From Callaeas wilsoni (taxonomy: Eukaryota; Chordata; Aves; Passeriformes; Callaeidae): DNA of 64,000 nucleotides. Below the pieces are notes generated by a model, which saw nothing but the letters and a program-made list of their open reading frames with translations, did no database searches and was not told where the DNA came from. Shown here piece by piece: positions 50,025-59,915 of the stretch. The position numbers and the translations under genes are program-made. Each line of letters opens with the position of its first letter. The first letter of the stretch is position 1. Location of the stretch: the NCBI GenBank assembly GCA_013398955.1, contig VWPU01009739.1, forward strand, positions 1-64,000, read 5' to 3'.

Positions 50025-50549
50025 TGTGACACATGAAGATGGTTTGTTCATTAAAAACCGAAATTAAGACATGCGTTGTCCCTGAAAAGAACGGATTGCC
50101 TACATAAGGCTTAGCACGACAGTCTGTCTGAAGTTAAGATATGTGTTGCCCTTAAAAGGGACAGATTGCATTCATAGGGCTTAGCTCAAGAAACCGCAAA
50201 ATATCCTGTAAACATGATGTACATCAAAGTAGAAGCTGTGTAAGCGCATAACCAAGTATGTAATGGCACCGATGGAGATGAGAAACTTTCATAGCCTCGA
50301 CCACCAGTAAGCAGGAGAAAAATCCCTAGCAACAACTCGCACAGCCGCATAGTACACAGGAAGACCGACGTGGAACAGTAAGAAGAAGAGTATAAAACTG
50401 AGGACTTGTGGGAGGGAGGGCGCGAGCCGTTGGTGGAGCGGGGACGCCCCGGCCGCCCAGCGCTGTTTTATTTGCTGTCGCTTGCTTAATAAACTAATTC
50501 CATCTAATTGACTTTGCCTCCGCCAATTATTTGAGGCTAATTTATAACA
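50025..50549 (+). mobile_element. solo ERV LTR, 525 bp, flanked by 4-bp ATCC duplication
   Basis: The block begins TGTGACAC and ends TTATAACA, and ATCC flanks it at 50021-50024 and 50550-50553, a 4-base target duplication as made by gammaretrovirus-like (class I) integrases. Inside are a TATAAAAC box at 50391-50398, a GC-rich R-like segment with several CpG at 50420-50470, AATAAA at 50488-50493 and about 55 bases of U5. The U3 part carries a tandem duplication (50060-50190). CpG sites survive, so it is relatively young. No gag, pol or env adjoins it, hence a solo LTR. The 180-codon minus-strand frame (50289-50831) that overlaps its end is a shadow. Confidence 0.87.
50060..50190 (+). repeat. 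tandem duplication in LTR U3
   Basis: Two diverged copies of a segment of about 65-70 bases begin at 50060 (GAAATTAAGACATG) and 50130 (GAAGTTAAGATATG). Both contain the TGCCTACATAAGGCTTAGC or TGCATTCATAGGGCTTAGC part. Tandem repeats at this place in retroviral LTRs usually act as enhancers. The copies differ at many positions, so the duplication predates the insertion or is old. Confidence 0.75.
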
Positions 50550-50553
50550 ATCC

Positions 50554-51049
50554 CAGTCCCCAGGGTCACACCCTGCAGCCTGGCCCGGGGGCTGCTCTGC
50601 CCTCGCTCCCTCCTCCCAGCTTTTCCCCAGCAGCACACACTGCTCAGGTACAAAAAGAGAGCCATGTGTAAGCAGGGACAGTAATTGCCTGTTGTTGGCA
50701 TTTTTGCATGGATTTCCTGCAAGGTTTTCCACAGTAAACTTTGATTTCAGTGCAACACTGAACCGAATTTCTTCTGAAGCTTTGAAAAAGAAGTGGCTTT
50801 TCTGCCCTTCCACCACGCCACCTTTACACACTCTTATCCCTCTCTACCATTCAACTTTCTGGTGGCATCAGGAACCAAAGCCCTTTCTTTGCATGAGTGT
50901 GGGATCTTCTTTGTTGGTTTGGACGGTCGGGATGGCTACAGACGAGAGATCTCTGTGGTTAGGTCTCAGAGTGTGTAGATTATTTATGAAGGGTGTGGGT
51001 ACAGTGGCCCTGCTTGGAGCTGCCAGCCGCAGCTCGGAGCAGGGCAGAA
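50554..51049. other. noncoding sequence, no gene seen
   Basis: The open frame at 50692-51078 (128 codons) has no domain. From about 50960 on, the sequence may belong to the compositionally odd block that continues to 51460. Confidence 0.45.
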
Positions 51050-51180
51050 AAGTGAGAGAGCAAGAGAAGCAAAGGTAAGAGCAAGAGAGAGTAAGGGCAA
51101 GGGGAAGCAGTGGAAGTAGTAAAAGGAGAGGGAAAAGAGAGCAAAAGAGAGAGAAGGAAAAGAGAGAGAAGAGAGCGAGG
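51050..51180 (+). repeat. purine-rich GAGA low-complexity tract
   Basis: About 130 bases of nearly pure purine built from AGAG, AAAG and AAGG words, with a few T and C in the left part. The opposite strand is a long CT-rich tract. It may form triplex DNA and can mimic coding sequence on both strands (the frames at 50980-51258 minus and 51110-51322 plus are due to it). Confidence 0.9.
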
Positions 51181-54100
51181 TTCTTGTTTACAATACAATA
51201 AATCTTCTTCTGTGTTGAATATTCTAATTTCCACTAACCAATCTAGTACCAGATACAAATCCTATAGTATTTACATACAGCCTATAAGAATTGTTACATT
51301 ACCATACTGCGTTACATTTTAAACTCCAGAAACTCCTCTCTGGACTCCTGCTGCCAAGCCAGCAGGGTCTGCTCTGACCCTTGGAGCTGTCTGCAGGCAG
51401 AGGGTATTGTTCAACAGCGAGGGGATTACCTTCTGCCGGCCGTCCCATTGTTTTCCAGTTGTTCAGTAACTAAGGCTTGGTATCTCAAAGCTTGCTTTCA
51501 TTGCAATCTCACTTATAGTTTCCCTATTCTCAGCATCTTTTGCCAGGCAATCATATTTATAAGGCTTTCCTGTTTCATCTTCCCCAACACATGAGAACAG
51601 ACTGGAGCTACTTCTCCTTCTCCACCACTCACTCTCTTCTCACCAGACCCCCAGTTTTGAATTGCAGCCCCGGGATGCTGGAATATTCTGACTCCAGTCC
51701 TGAGAATGCAGGTGATTATTCACTGCTGTTCATGGAGAAGGCTGGAGCACATAGCTGTAGTTACTAAGAGAGCCCCTGCTTTAAGCTGATTTGAGGTGAT
51801 TTAAGCTGCAAATTAAACAGGCTGGACAGGAAAGAAAATGCTGCTGTTCCTGTTTTACTACTGAGGTGAAGAGGGATTAAGGACTGAATTTTTTACAGAC
51901 CATTGGAGACTTACAGAGTCAAATGGCTGCTGTGGTGCCAAGTGGGATTTCCAAATGCATGAAAATGCCCATCTCCTACCTGAAGGACTCACACCTCCAT
52001 TTGTTTCTTATAAGTGTGTGAGCAGCTTTGAAATCTGCTTCAAAGGGACTTGCTTGAAGCCACACAGACGTTCTGGGACAGAGCACAAACCTGATTTCAG
52101 ATCTCACACATTCTTGTCCTGAATCTTAACACAGGACCTGTTCTCTTGGAAAACAGTAGAGTTCACTGAAATATCTCAATTTAGTTAAACTTTTCTGTGT
52201 GTAGCACTTCAGCTTATTTGTCTCTGTAGTTATAACCTGTTAGATCAGGAAATGCCTTAAACATTTGTGTGATAAATGTCAAGGATTTCTGTTTCCTTTC
52301 TCAGCTCTTCTTTTCTTGTTGATTTACTTATAAAAAAAGCTAGGACAAATTACAGAGTTTTACATTTTATACTGAAAGTTGTGAGATTTGTGGTCATTTA
52401 ATCCCTCCTGAGAGGAAGCTTCCTAGTGTGTCTTTCCATTCTGACAAATATTTTTCAGGTAGAAAGCAATATATTTGGATGAATAAAGAATCTCAGCAAG
52501 AGCAAAGGAAAGCCATTAGCAGCTGTGGATAAATCTGCTTCTCCTACAAGTTTTCCATTATACAGTGGGCACTTCCTCAACACACCATGGGAGAAAGCAT
52601 GATTTTAAGTGCCATTAACTGCTGCACAGTAAATATCTCCAGTGCATTACAAGCATCCGTGGGAGAAGGCACTGAGTTTGATACTGAGATCTTTGCTTGC
52701 TCTCTGTTCTCTTCCAGGTTTCCCCTCAGACAACGTTCTGCTCTGAAGGATCTCAGCAGCTCCCATAAAGGAAGCTGTGGAGAACAAGCCCCATGTTTGT
52801 CATGTGCCTGCTTTTTGCCCTCCTCTCATCAAGCATCACGTTTCGTTTCCTCTCTATTTTTCATTTATTTCATTTATTTGCTCACTTGCTCTTAGGGTTT
52901 TTTTTTTAGGCTGCTCTTTGTAGATGGTGGGATGCAGGACTTGTACAGGCAAATGCTCTGTAGCATTGGAATTCTTGTTCCAGGTTTTCTTAAGAATTTC
53001 ACGCTCTCTGCTGCAGCTGGACTTTTATATTTAGCTGGAACACTACCATTCTCTTTCATTCGTCTTTTATATTGCAAACAAAACCAATGGAATTGAAGTT
53101 AATTAGGCTATCTTGATAATTCTGAGCAGTGAAAGCTATGGAAGGAAGAAATGGGACTGAACTTCTTATGAAGAATCCAAGAGAAGCAAAAAATGAAGAA
53201 CAGAAATTGTGAGAAAACAAGAAATAGGCAACTCTTTAAGGTCAGGGCTGGGTTTCTTGGTTCCTTTGGGGTTTAGGGAGAGGCTGGGCTCTCCCTGGGC
53301 TCTCTGTCCCTCTGAGGAGGTTCTCAACTCCATGGCAAATCTATCACAAGGGGAGTTGGAGTAAAGGCTCAGCTGCCACAGTAAAAAAAAGCTGTAAATA
53401 AATTTGTGTAACAAAAAAATAGGAAATCTTAAATGATCACAGAACTCTTATCTGACCAACACTTTTGCTTGAGTATCTGTCAAAAAAGAGGGAGAAGTAT
53501 GCAGCTCAGGTGTCATTCTCAAAGGTCTGAGAAAGCTGAAGGGGACCTCACAGTGTGGATTTAAGTTCAAACTAAAAATCATCCACTTTTAAGATTTCCT
53601 TGAGAAACTGAGTAATGCAGAAACTGCAGTGAAAAATCCACCATTCTTTTGCAATTTTAAAAAGCTGAAAATATTACATATTTTTCAACATTTCTTTATA
53701 AATAAAACGTAAATCAGGTTTCAAAATGTGACTTGCAAATGCAAAACGTACCTGAAATCTAATTTATATAGTCTCTGCATTTGAGAGCTGCTATTCCACA
53801 TATGAAAAGTGGAGTTATATTGTTGGCATTTCAAGACAGTCCTATTGGCTCCTGGTAGCTCTCATATTACTGTGTACTGCAAAGAAAGCTTCTGGTTTTG
53901 ATTTTAATTACATGTTCTTCATTGCAAATATGCGCTGCCTTCCTGCTCCACCACAGCAGATAAAGGATAACCAGGATGACAGAGTTACACCAGCATGAGG
54001 AGGAGAAAATCAGACCCAGGGCCACAGTAAGAAAAGAAGTTGTTAGTGATCTAACAGTGAATCAGCCTCTCTCTTTTTGATCCTTTTCTTTTGAATGGGT

Positions 54101-54655
54101 TATAGTTATGTCCTGCATTAATATTTTTGCTTAGTTTGCTAGGAAATGCAAATGAAAATTAAAAAAAAAACACAACAATTTAAATTACTTTGAGGTTTTC
54201 TTCATCCACCAGCCAAATGTATACACCTCAGAAACTAATATAGCTCTTTGATGGGAGTTGCTTATTTTCTGTTGACAGCTTTTTAGTGAAAAAGATAGAA
54301 ATCAGATTGAATTTCGACAGTGAGAAATTGAGAGCTTGTTCTACCAGCAGGAATCTCAAGGCCTCTAATTTTACCTCTGTGAGCAAAGATGAACCAAGAA
54401 TATCAGCAACCTACTTTCCTGCCACAGAAAGAAACACAGCATCCTAAAAGTCACAGAGACAATCTGAAACAGAGATTTGTCCAAACTTCAGTGATTTTAC
54501 CTCGGCTTAAATATGGCACTGTATAAACACAGCAGAGACTCTGGGGTTTGTTGTTAGGGCCCCAGCAGCGTGGTAGCTGGCAGTGAAATAAAGCACATCT
54601 TGTCTTTGCTCTGGGTGGGAGTCAAGCGGGGCCCTTCCTGATGATCCCAAATCCC
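51181..54655. other. noncoding sequence, no gene seen
   Basis: The part 51181-51460 follows the purine tract and contains an inverted-CCAAT-like and TATAAG-bearing stretch that could be from an old LTR. I could not define ends. The rest is unique AT-rich sequence with short open frames lacking domains. Confidence 0.5.
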
Positions 54656-54792
54656 AGCCAGGCACCAATCCTGCCTCTGTCCCTGAGGAGACCCTNAGCC
54701 AGGCACCAATCCTGCACCACTCAGCCCTGCGAGCAGGGCTTTAGCACTTGCAGGGAATTTCTCCTGCCTGCCTCTGTCCCTGAGGAGACCCT
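54656..54792. other. local duplication joined by a single N, probable assembly error
   Basis: AGCCAGGCACCAATCCTGC occurs at 54656-54674 and again at 54697-54715. The 25 bases from 54671 (CTGCCTCTGTCC and following) recur at 54768-54792. The lone N at 54696 sits exactly at the joint between the copies. The left copy reads as if the middle of the right copy had been skipped. The simplest explanation is two overlapping contigs or reads joined without removing the overlap. Confidence 0.75.
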
Positions 54793-56170
54793 AAGGTTAT
54801 TTACAGCAAATGAAGGTTTCAATGAACAAGTGTCCATATGAACACCGTTATTGACGTGAGCTCCACAGGATTAGAATGAGATCATTAAAATATAAATATC
54901 AAAGCACTTTGTCTTCTTTCCAGTGTATGGCAGCATTTTTCTGCTTTGTCCATTTATGTGTCCTGTTCTGAGTAATCCAACATTGCTTTTTGTCTCTGCA
55001 ATATATCATCATAACAGTTCTTCCTATGCAGCAGCATCAGGAACCATATCAGGCTAATTCTTTTCTATCACATTGTATTTTCTTGTGTCCTAATGCTATT
55101 ATTTCATGCTCACTTTTTTCCTCATGGTATTTTTGCTGCATCATCTTTCATCTTTATCATATTGTTTTACTTCCTTTCATCTTGTAATTTTTTCTGTCAA
55201 ATGATTGTGTCACCTCACCAATCAGATATGTGCCCTGGCACATTGCTTCACAGCATGTTTCCACCTAAAAAATCCCACCAAAATGTCATCTTCACACTGA
55301 TTTATGATAAAATAGTACATTTTATCCTTGTGATGAAGTGCTAAGTTTTTGTTTTAACATCAAAAAGGTATTTTTGATCATAAAAATCCTGATAAAAATA
55401 AATTAACAATCCTAAGTGCTGTACAACAACGAAAAACATAAGGATTTTTCCTTCTTTCACAATTTCCATTTTATAGTCCCCACTAGAGATTGGCTACTTT
55501 TAAAAAACTTTTCTGTAACTCAGGAGGAAGAGTTTCATCTGCAGAAGTGGGTGAGTTACACAAAGCTGAATCCAGTACAGAACTGTGGCTCCCACCAGTT
55601 GGGCTTCCCAGGGCATATGGAAGAGATCTAATTCTAGATCATGACTGTGCTTAGACACAGCTTTGAACAGGCCAACCCTGTCAGAGCCAGGGCTGCTGGC
55701 ACTAAATTGGGTTACTGGGGATTTTTATGTAAGGTATGACCGAAGCTGGCAGTACACTGGCAAATATTTTCGGTGCAGATTCAGAGGTTACTTTTTGTTG
55801 CCCTTTGCTGTCTTTCCCAGCCTTTTCAGCAGTACTTTCCCTGCCAAGGAGGGGAGGGTGTGCCCACATGTCAGCATGGCGTGTTCTTCAGCCAGGGGTC
55901 TTACAGAGACTCGGGCTGTGCTCATTGGAGAGGCTCCTGTCTGTCCCACCCTTGATTTCCCTCTGCAACTGGCCAAGGTGACTGAATTCACACCAATGTG
56001 CTCCATATCAACCACTGGATTAATCTGCACCAAAATATGGAAGTTCAAACTAGAACAGTCGAGAAATTAACTGTGTTACCTATTGTGTTGTCTACAAGGT
56101 CGTTATTCTCTTGAAGACAAAATCTGTGGATATAAATCTAAATCCAGCCATAAAAACAGATGAGACAGAG
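54793..56170. other. noncoding sequence, no gene seen
   Basis: A 135-codon frame at 55663-56070 is the longest here. It shows no domain and overlaps open frames in two other phases and on the opposite strand, so it is probably not coding. Confidence 0.5.
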
Positions 56171-56587
56171 TGTAGAATAATTCTTAGAGCAGAATGGACA
56201 TGGTCTGTATCTGAACGCAGTGAACAAGCCAGACTTAGCAGGGCCTGCTTGCCCTGAGTGCTGTGAGATTAACATGACTGAGTGCTGAGAGTGTCCTTGA
56301 GGTGTCCGTGAGAAAAAAGCGAGGTTTAACGGGATGAGATAACCGCGAGCTGGGAGGAGGGAGGACACTTGTTTGCCGTATGTTATCCAATTAGTAGACA
56401 GCAGACAGGCTTGATTTTACCTAAGTATCCAATCCTAGAGTTAGTTACAGTGCGTGGACAACGGATGACTAGTTGGAAATGTTACACACAACTGCTGGAT
56501 TTGAACAATAAACGAGAACGCTATCGAACCGTATCGGTGTTTGTCGTTACTCGGCCCCCATTCTTAGTGGAGGACCCTGCTTCGACA
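56171..56587 (+). mobile_element. probable ERV LTR, 417 bp
   Basis: The proposed ends are TGTAGAA and TTCGACA, inverted repeats with one mismatch and the TG...CA form of retroviral LTRs. Inside are a CCAAT box at about 56388, AATAAA at 56507-56512 and a CpG-rich segment after it (ACGAGAACGC to GTCGTTACTCGG) resembling R/U5. CpG density over 56310-56560 is far above the neighbourhood, so the element is fairly young. Flanks are GAG on both sides (56168-56170 and 56588-56590), too short to prove a target duplication. Ends could be wrong by tens of bases. No internal retroviral frame was seen. Confidence 0.6.
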
Positions 56588-59500
56588 GAGCCTTTGAGCA
56601 CTGGAGCTCTGGCTGTGGAGATGCTGAGGAGCTGAGGGGACATCAAATGGTCTCCCAGAATGCTTTATCTCTGAGCTGCAGCAACAGCAGCTCAAAGCAC
56701 CTTTGGAGAATTCCATCAAGGGTTACTTGCCCTGTACACGCCCTCTGCTCTGCTGGAGAGATGCAGGGGTCTCAGGAAGCAAAGTGAATTGCTCGGCATC
56801 CAGCTCCATGGTCTCACTCCAGACACATGACAGCAGCAGAAAATTAGGTTCCACATTTACAAACTTAGTACACTAACTTAAATCAAAGTCAGCCTTGTTC
56901 TGCAGACAGGTTTTCCCATGTTCTCACACCTCTACTTTTAATTAAAATGCTGACAATCAGGGATAAGGGGAACAAAATACAAAGGTAATCATGTACAGAA
57001 AAACATATTTCACCAGAGCATAAGCTATTAGCACTTCCTCGGCTATCTGATCATCTGACAGGCTTAAGGGGAACAGTGATGTGAATTTCAAATCTCCAGC
57101 TGCTCCCCCAGGAGCCTCTGTCTCATACAGTTTGTACTGAAGTGAGACAGTGGAATGCAAAAATGAAGGAAAGGAAAAGACATAATGCAGCAGGATGGAT
57201 AAACATAGGAACAGGGCTAAATTCAACCCTCTTTCAGAGCTGTTGACTTTGATGCATGCGGTGGCTTAGGAACATCTGTCTCAGAGTGGCATAATCCCAC
57301 ACCTGAACCAGCATTTGTCACTCCTGGATGTTTAGCTCTGTAGGACTCAATCCATTCAGGAAATTAAGCAGATGTCTAATGCTGAGCAGATGAGCACTTT
57401 CACTGAAGTCAAAACAATTACAATTAAATGTTCACCCTTGCTCAACCGCCACCTGAGTGAGGGAGCTCATTTCAGATGGTTATCAAAAGCCTGGCCACAC
57501 TGCAGACTGTCCTTTTCCACCAAGGCACTCTGAGCTGGCTCTGAACTTCTCTTGGATCATTTTTTCATACTCCTATCTGTGTATGAATTGATTTTCCCCC
57601 AGCCACTCAGGCATTCCCTGTGACTGACCTGGCCCATCCAGTTGCTGTGTATGGGCAGCCCTAAAGAGCTCAGGTGCCCAGCTGCTTTCCAGCACTTGTC
57701 TTCTCCTACAGGAGCAAAAAGATGATTCTCATGCCTAGGAAAGCTGCAGCCTAAAAATGACATGAGAGCTGACAGAAGGATCCTGACTGCTGAAAGAGAA
57801 CAGCATTGGGAATGATGCTTCCCAGCACGGCAGGCAGCTGGCTCAGTGCATTGCAACCTGCCTCCAGACACATTCCATAGGCTTTGGGAAGGGAAGGGTC
57901 CTGAGGAGCAAGGATTATACAATGTGTATTTACAGTGATCTACCTATCAAGTGTGAGGGTAGCAAGAACTCCTTCAGTAATGGGATTTAGCACAATTTTA
58001 GGTTTTTATTTCGCTGTAAGCTTCTCACACCTAGCCCAAGGTTGTGGGGCTTGCAGCATCCAGGGAGTAGAACCGACTAGGCAGAGCACAGGTCAAACAT
58101 AATTGCAGTTCTCATGTTTGCTCTCATGCCCTCATGTCACTGGTTAAGTAGGATTTTCTCCATGTGGAAATAATTTCCACATCTTAGCTCCTGAAAGGAA
58201 CTGAAACGATGTATGAATCCCACCTTTTTTTTTTCCTTAGCATATCTGCAAGCTATGTGCCTTTTCTGTACATTCCAAAGGTACCCGAATCATTGCAAAC
58301 AGACACACTCAGGATACTACAGCTGGGTTTGCTCTGTTCCTGGCTAACCTGCCCCTTTGGGCACTTCTGACCTGAGTGTCCCTGAGTTCATTGCACGTGG
58401 TTAGGTGCATATCTCTAATTGCATATGTCTTTGGTATGTTGGATATGAGGAATGAACTTCTTGCAGCGTGCTGTCTTTCCATGCCTCTGGGCCATCCAAG
58501 CTTTTCTTTGCATACAAATAGCCCCTGACTCTCGTAAAATGTACACTGAGCTCTGCTGGATTCCCGTGGCATGGACTGCCCTGTGTTCCCTCTCTGCCCC
58601 TCTCTACCACATCTTGGCTTGCAAAGGATACTTATGGTCGAAATGAAGACAAAAGGTGCTTTCCTTACGCCTGTCCTTTCATGGTAAAGCTTGTCCAGTG
58701 CCAGATGGGAAAGCACCAGAGGTTTCTGGGTTAGTTCTAAGGCTCTATTTTATGTGCATCATTTTTCATGTCCTGTAGTTAGGATCTGTCTTTAGAAGGA
58801 GGATGGATGGGATGAATTCTTTAAAAAGGCTGGTATATCAAATGATATTTATCATAAAATATCTCAGTTCTATGTCATTTATAGCCGTAATTTAATTACA
58901 CCTAATATGTTTCCCTAATTGTGATATTGACTATTTTATAGGAATCAGAATGAGCCTTTTGATCATCTGTAGGTACAGCTCCACTAATAGGCATAAATCA
59001 AAATGCCTTAGATCAGCTTTGTACCCCTAAGGCATAATGTAAATGATGAAGGGATGGGACTTCATTTTGTCATGTTCTTTTCAAATATCAAGTTATATTA
59101 AAGAAAACACTTTTCTCAATCACAGGTGCGTGCACGAAGAATGAGTGACAACTTGATGTCATCTCTTTGATAAGTCTACTCCCTTGGCATTTTTAGATGT
59201 ACTTTCATAAATGAGCTTCAGTTCGTCTTGCACAGAGTGGAACTGTATCTCACTGACTGCAGAGCTGTATTTGAAAATGTGCTTACTACTCCATAATTCA
59301 CAAAGGATGCTGAAGGGAAAGGAAAAAAACAAAACATTCTTCATGCATTTTGCTAGAGACCACCAGGGAAATGTGCATGTTTGTTCCTAAAAGTCAGAGC
59401 ACCACAGGGAGGAAGGCACAGGTGGAGTCTGTGCCATTCCACCACCAATCTGGCAATTTGTTATATGATGTTTTTACGTACTGCTACTCAGGGGATGATC

Positions 59501-59822
59501 CTGCAGTACCAAAATCTCTGCCTGCCAAAGGAAAAAGGCAAGTAGAGAACATTTCTTAGCTCCAGCAAGTTCTTTGTGCAGCAGCGTGTGCCTCTGAGCA
59601 TGCCTGGGCAAGCACAGGTACAGGCATAGCTCCAGACAAATACACAGCACTTCATTTGCACAGTGGATTTTGCACAGGTATACCACTTAGTTTTAAAAAA
59701 ACATAGGTTTTTGATGGCATAAGGATAGGACCATGTTTTAACGCTAAGGGAAGGCCATATAAATAACACGAAATATGTGTTTGTAGAGGTATGTTTTATA
59801 CTGCACATATAATACATGTTCT
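56588..59822. other. noncoding sequence, no gene seen
   Basis: The open frames at 57557-57922 and 58309-58716 (minus strand) lack domains and overlap frames on the other strand. A short GGGAAGGGAAGGG run lies at about 57888-57900. Nothing else was recognised. Confidence 0.5.
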
Positions 59823-59915
59823 AGTGGAAGGTGGCCCTGCCCACGGCAGGGAGTGGAAGGAGATGAGCTTTAAGGTCCCTTCCAGCCAAACAAATCTGTG
59901 ATCCCGTGATTCTGA
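59823..59915 (+). mobile_element. CR1 LINE 3' end fragment
   Basis: AGTGGAAGGTGGCCCTGCCC, then TTTAAGGTCCCTTCCAGCC, then TCTGTGATCCCGTGATTCTG follow the avian CR1 3' end in order and spacing, finishing with its 8-base tail repeat. Only the last 90 or so bases were inserted, as is usual for 5'-truncated CR1. Confidence 0.93.

Noticed and set aside
50289..50831. 180-codon minus-strand open frame
   Set aside because: It runs antisense through the 3' half of the solo LTR and into flanking DNA, and shows no domain.
55663..56070. 135-codon open frame
   Set aside because: Open in three plus-strand phases and one minus-strand phase, with no domain or splice signals.
56180..56567. ATTCTTAG at both sides as a target-site duplication
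   Set aside because: Using it would give an element beginning AGCAGAA and ending GGCCCCC, without TG...CA ends. The inverted ends at 56171 and 56587 fit better.
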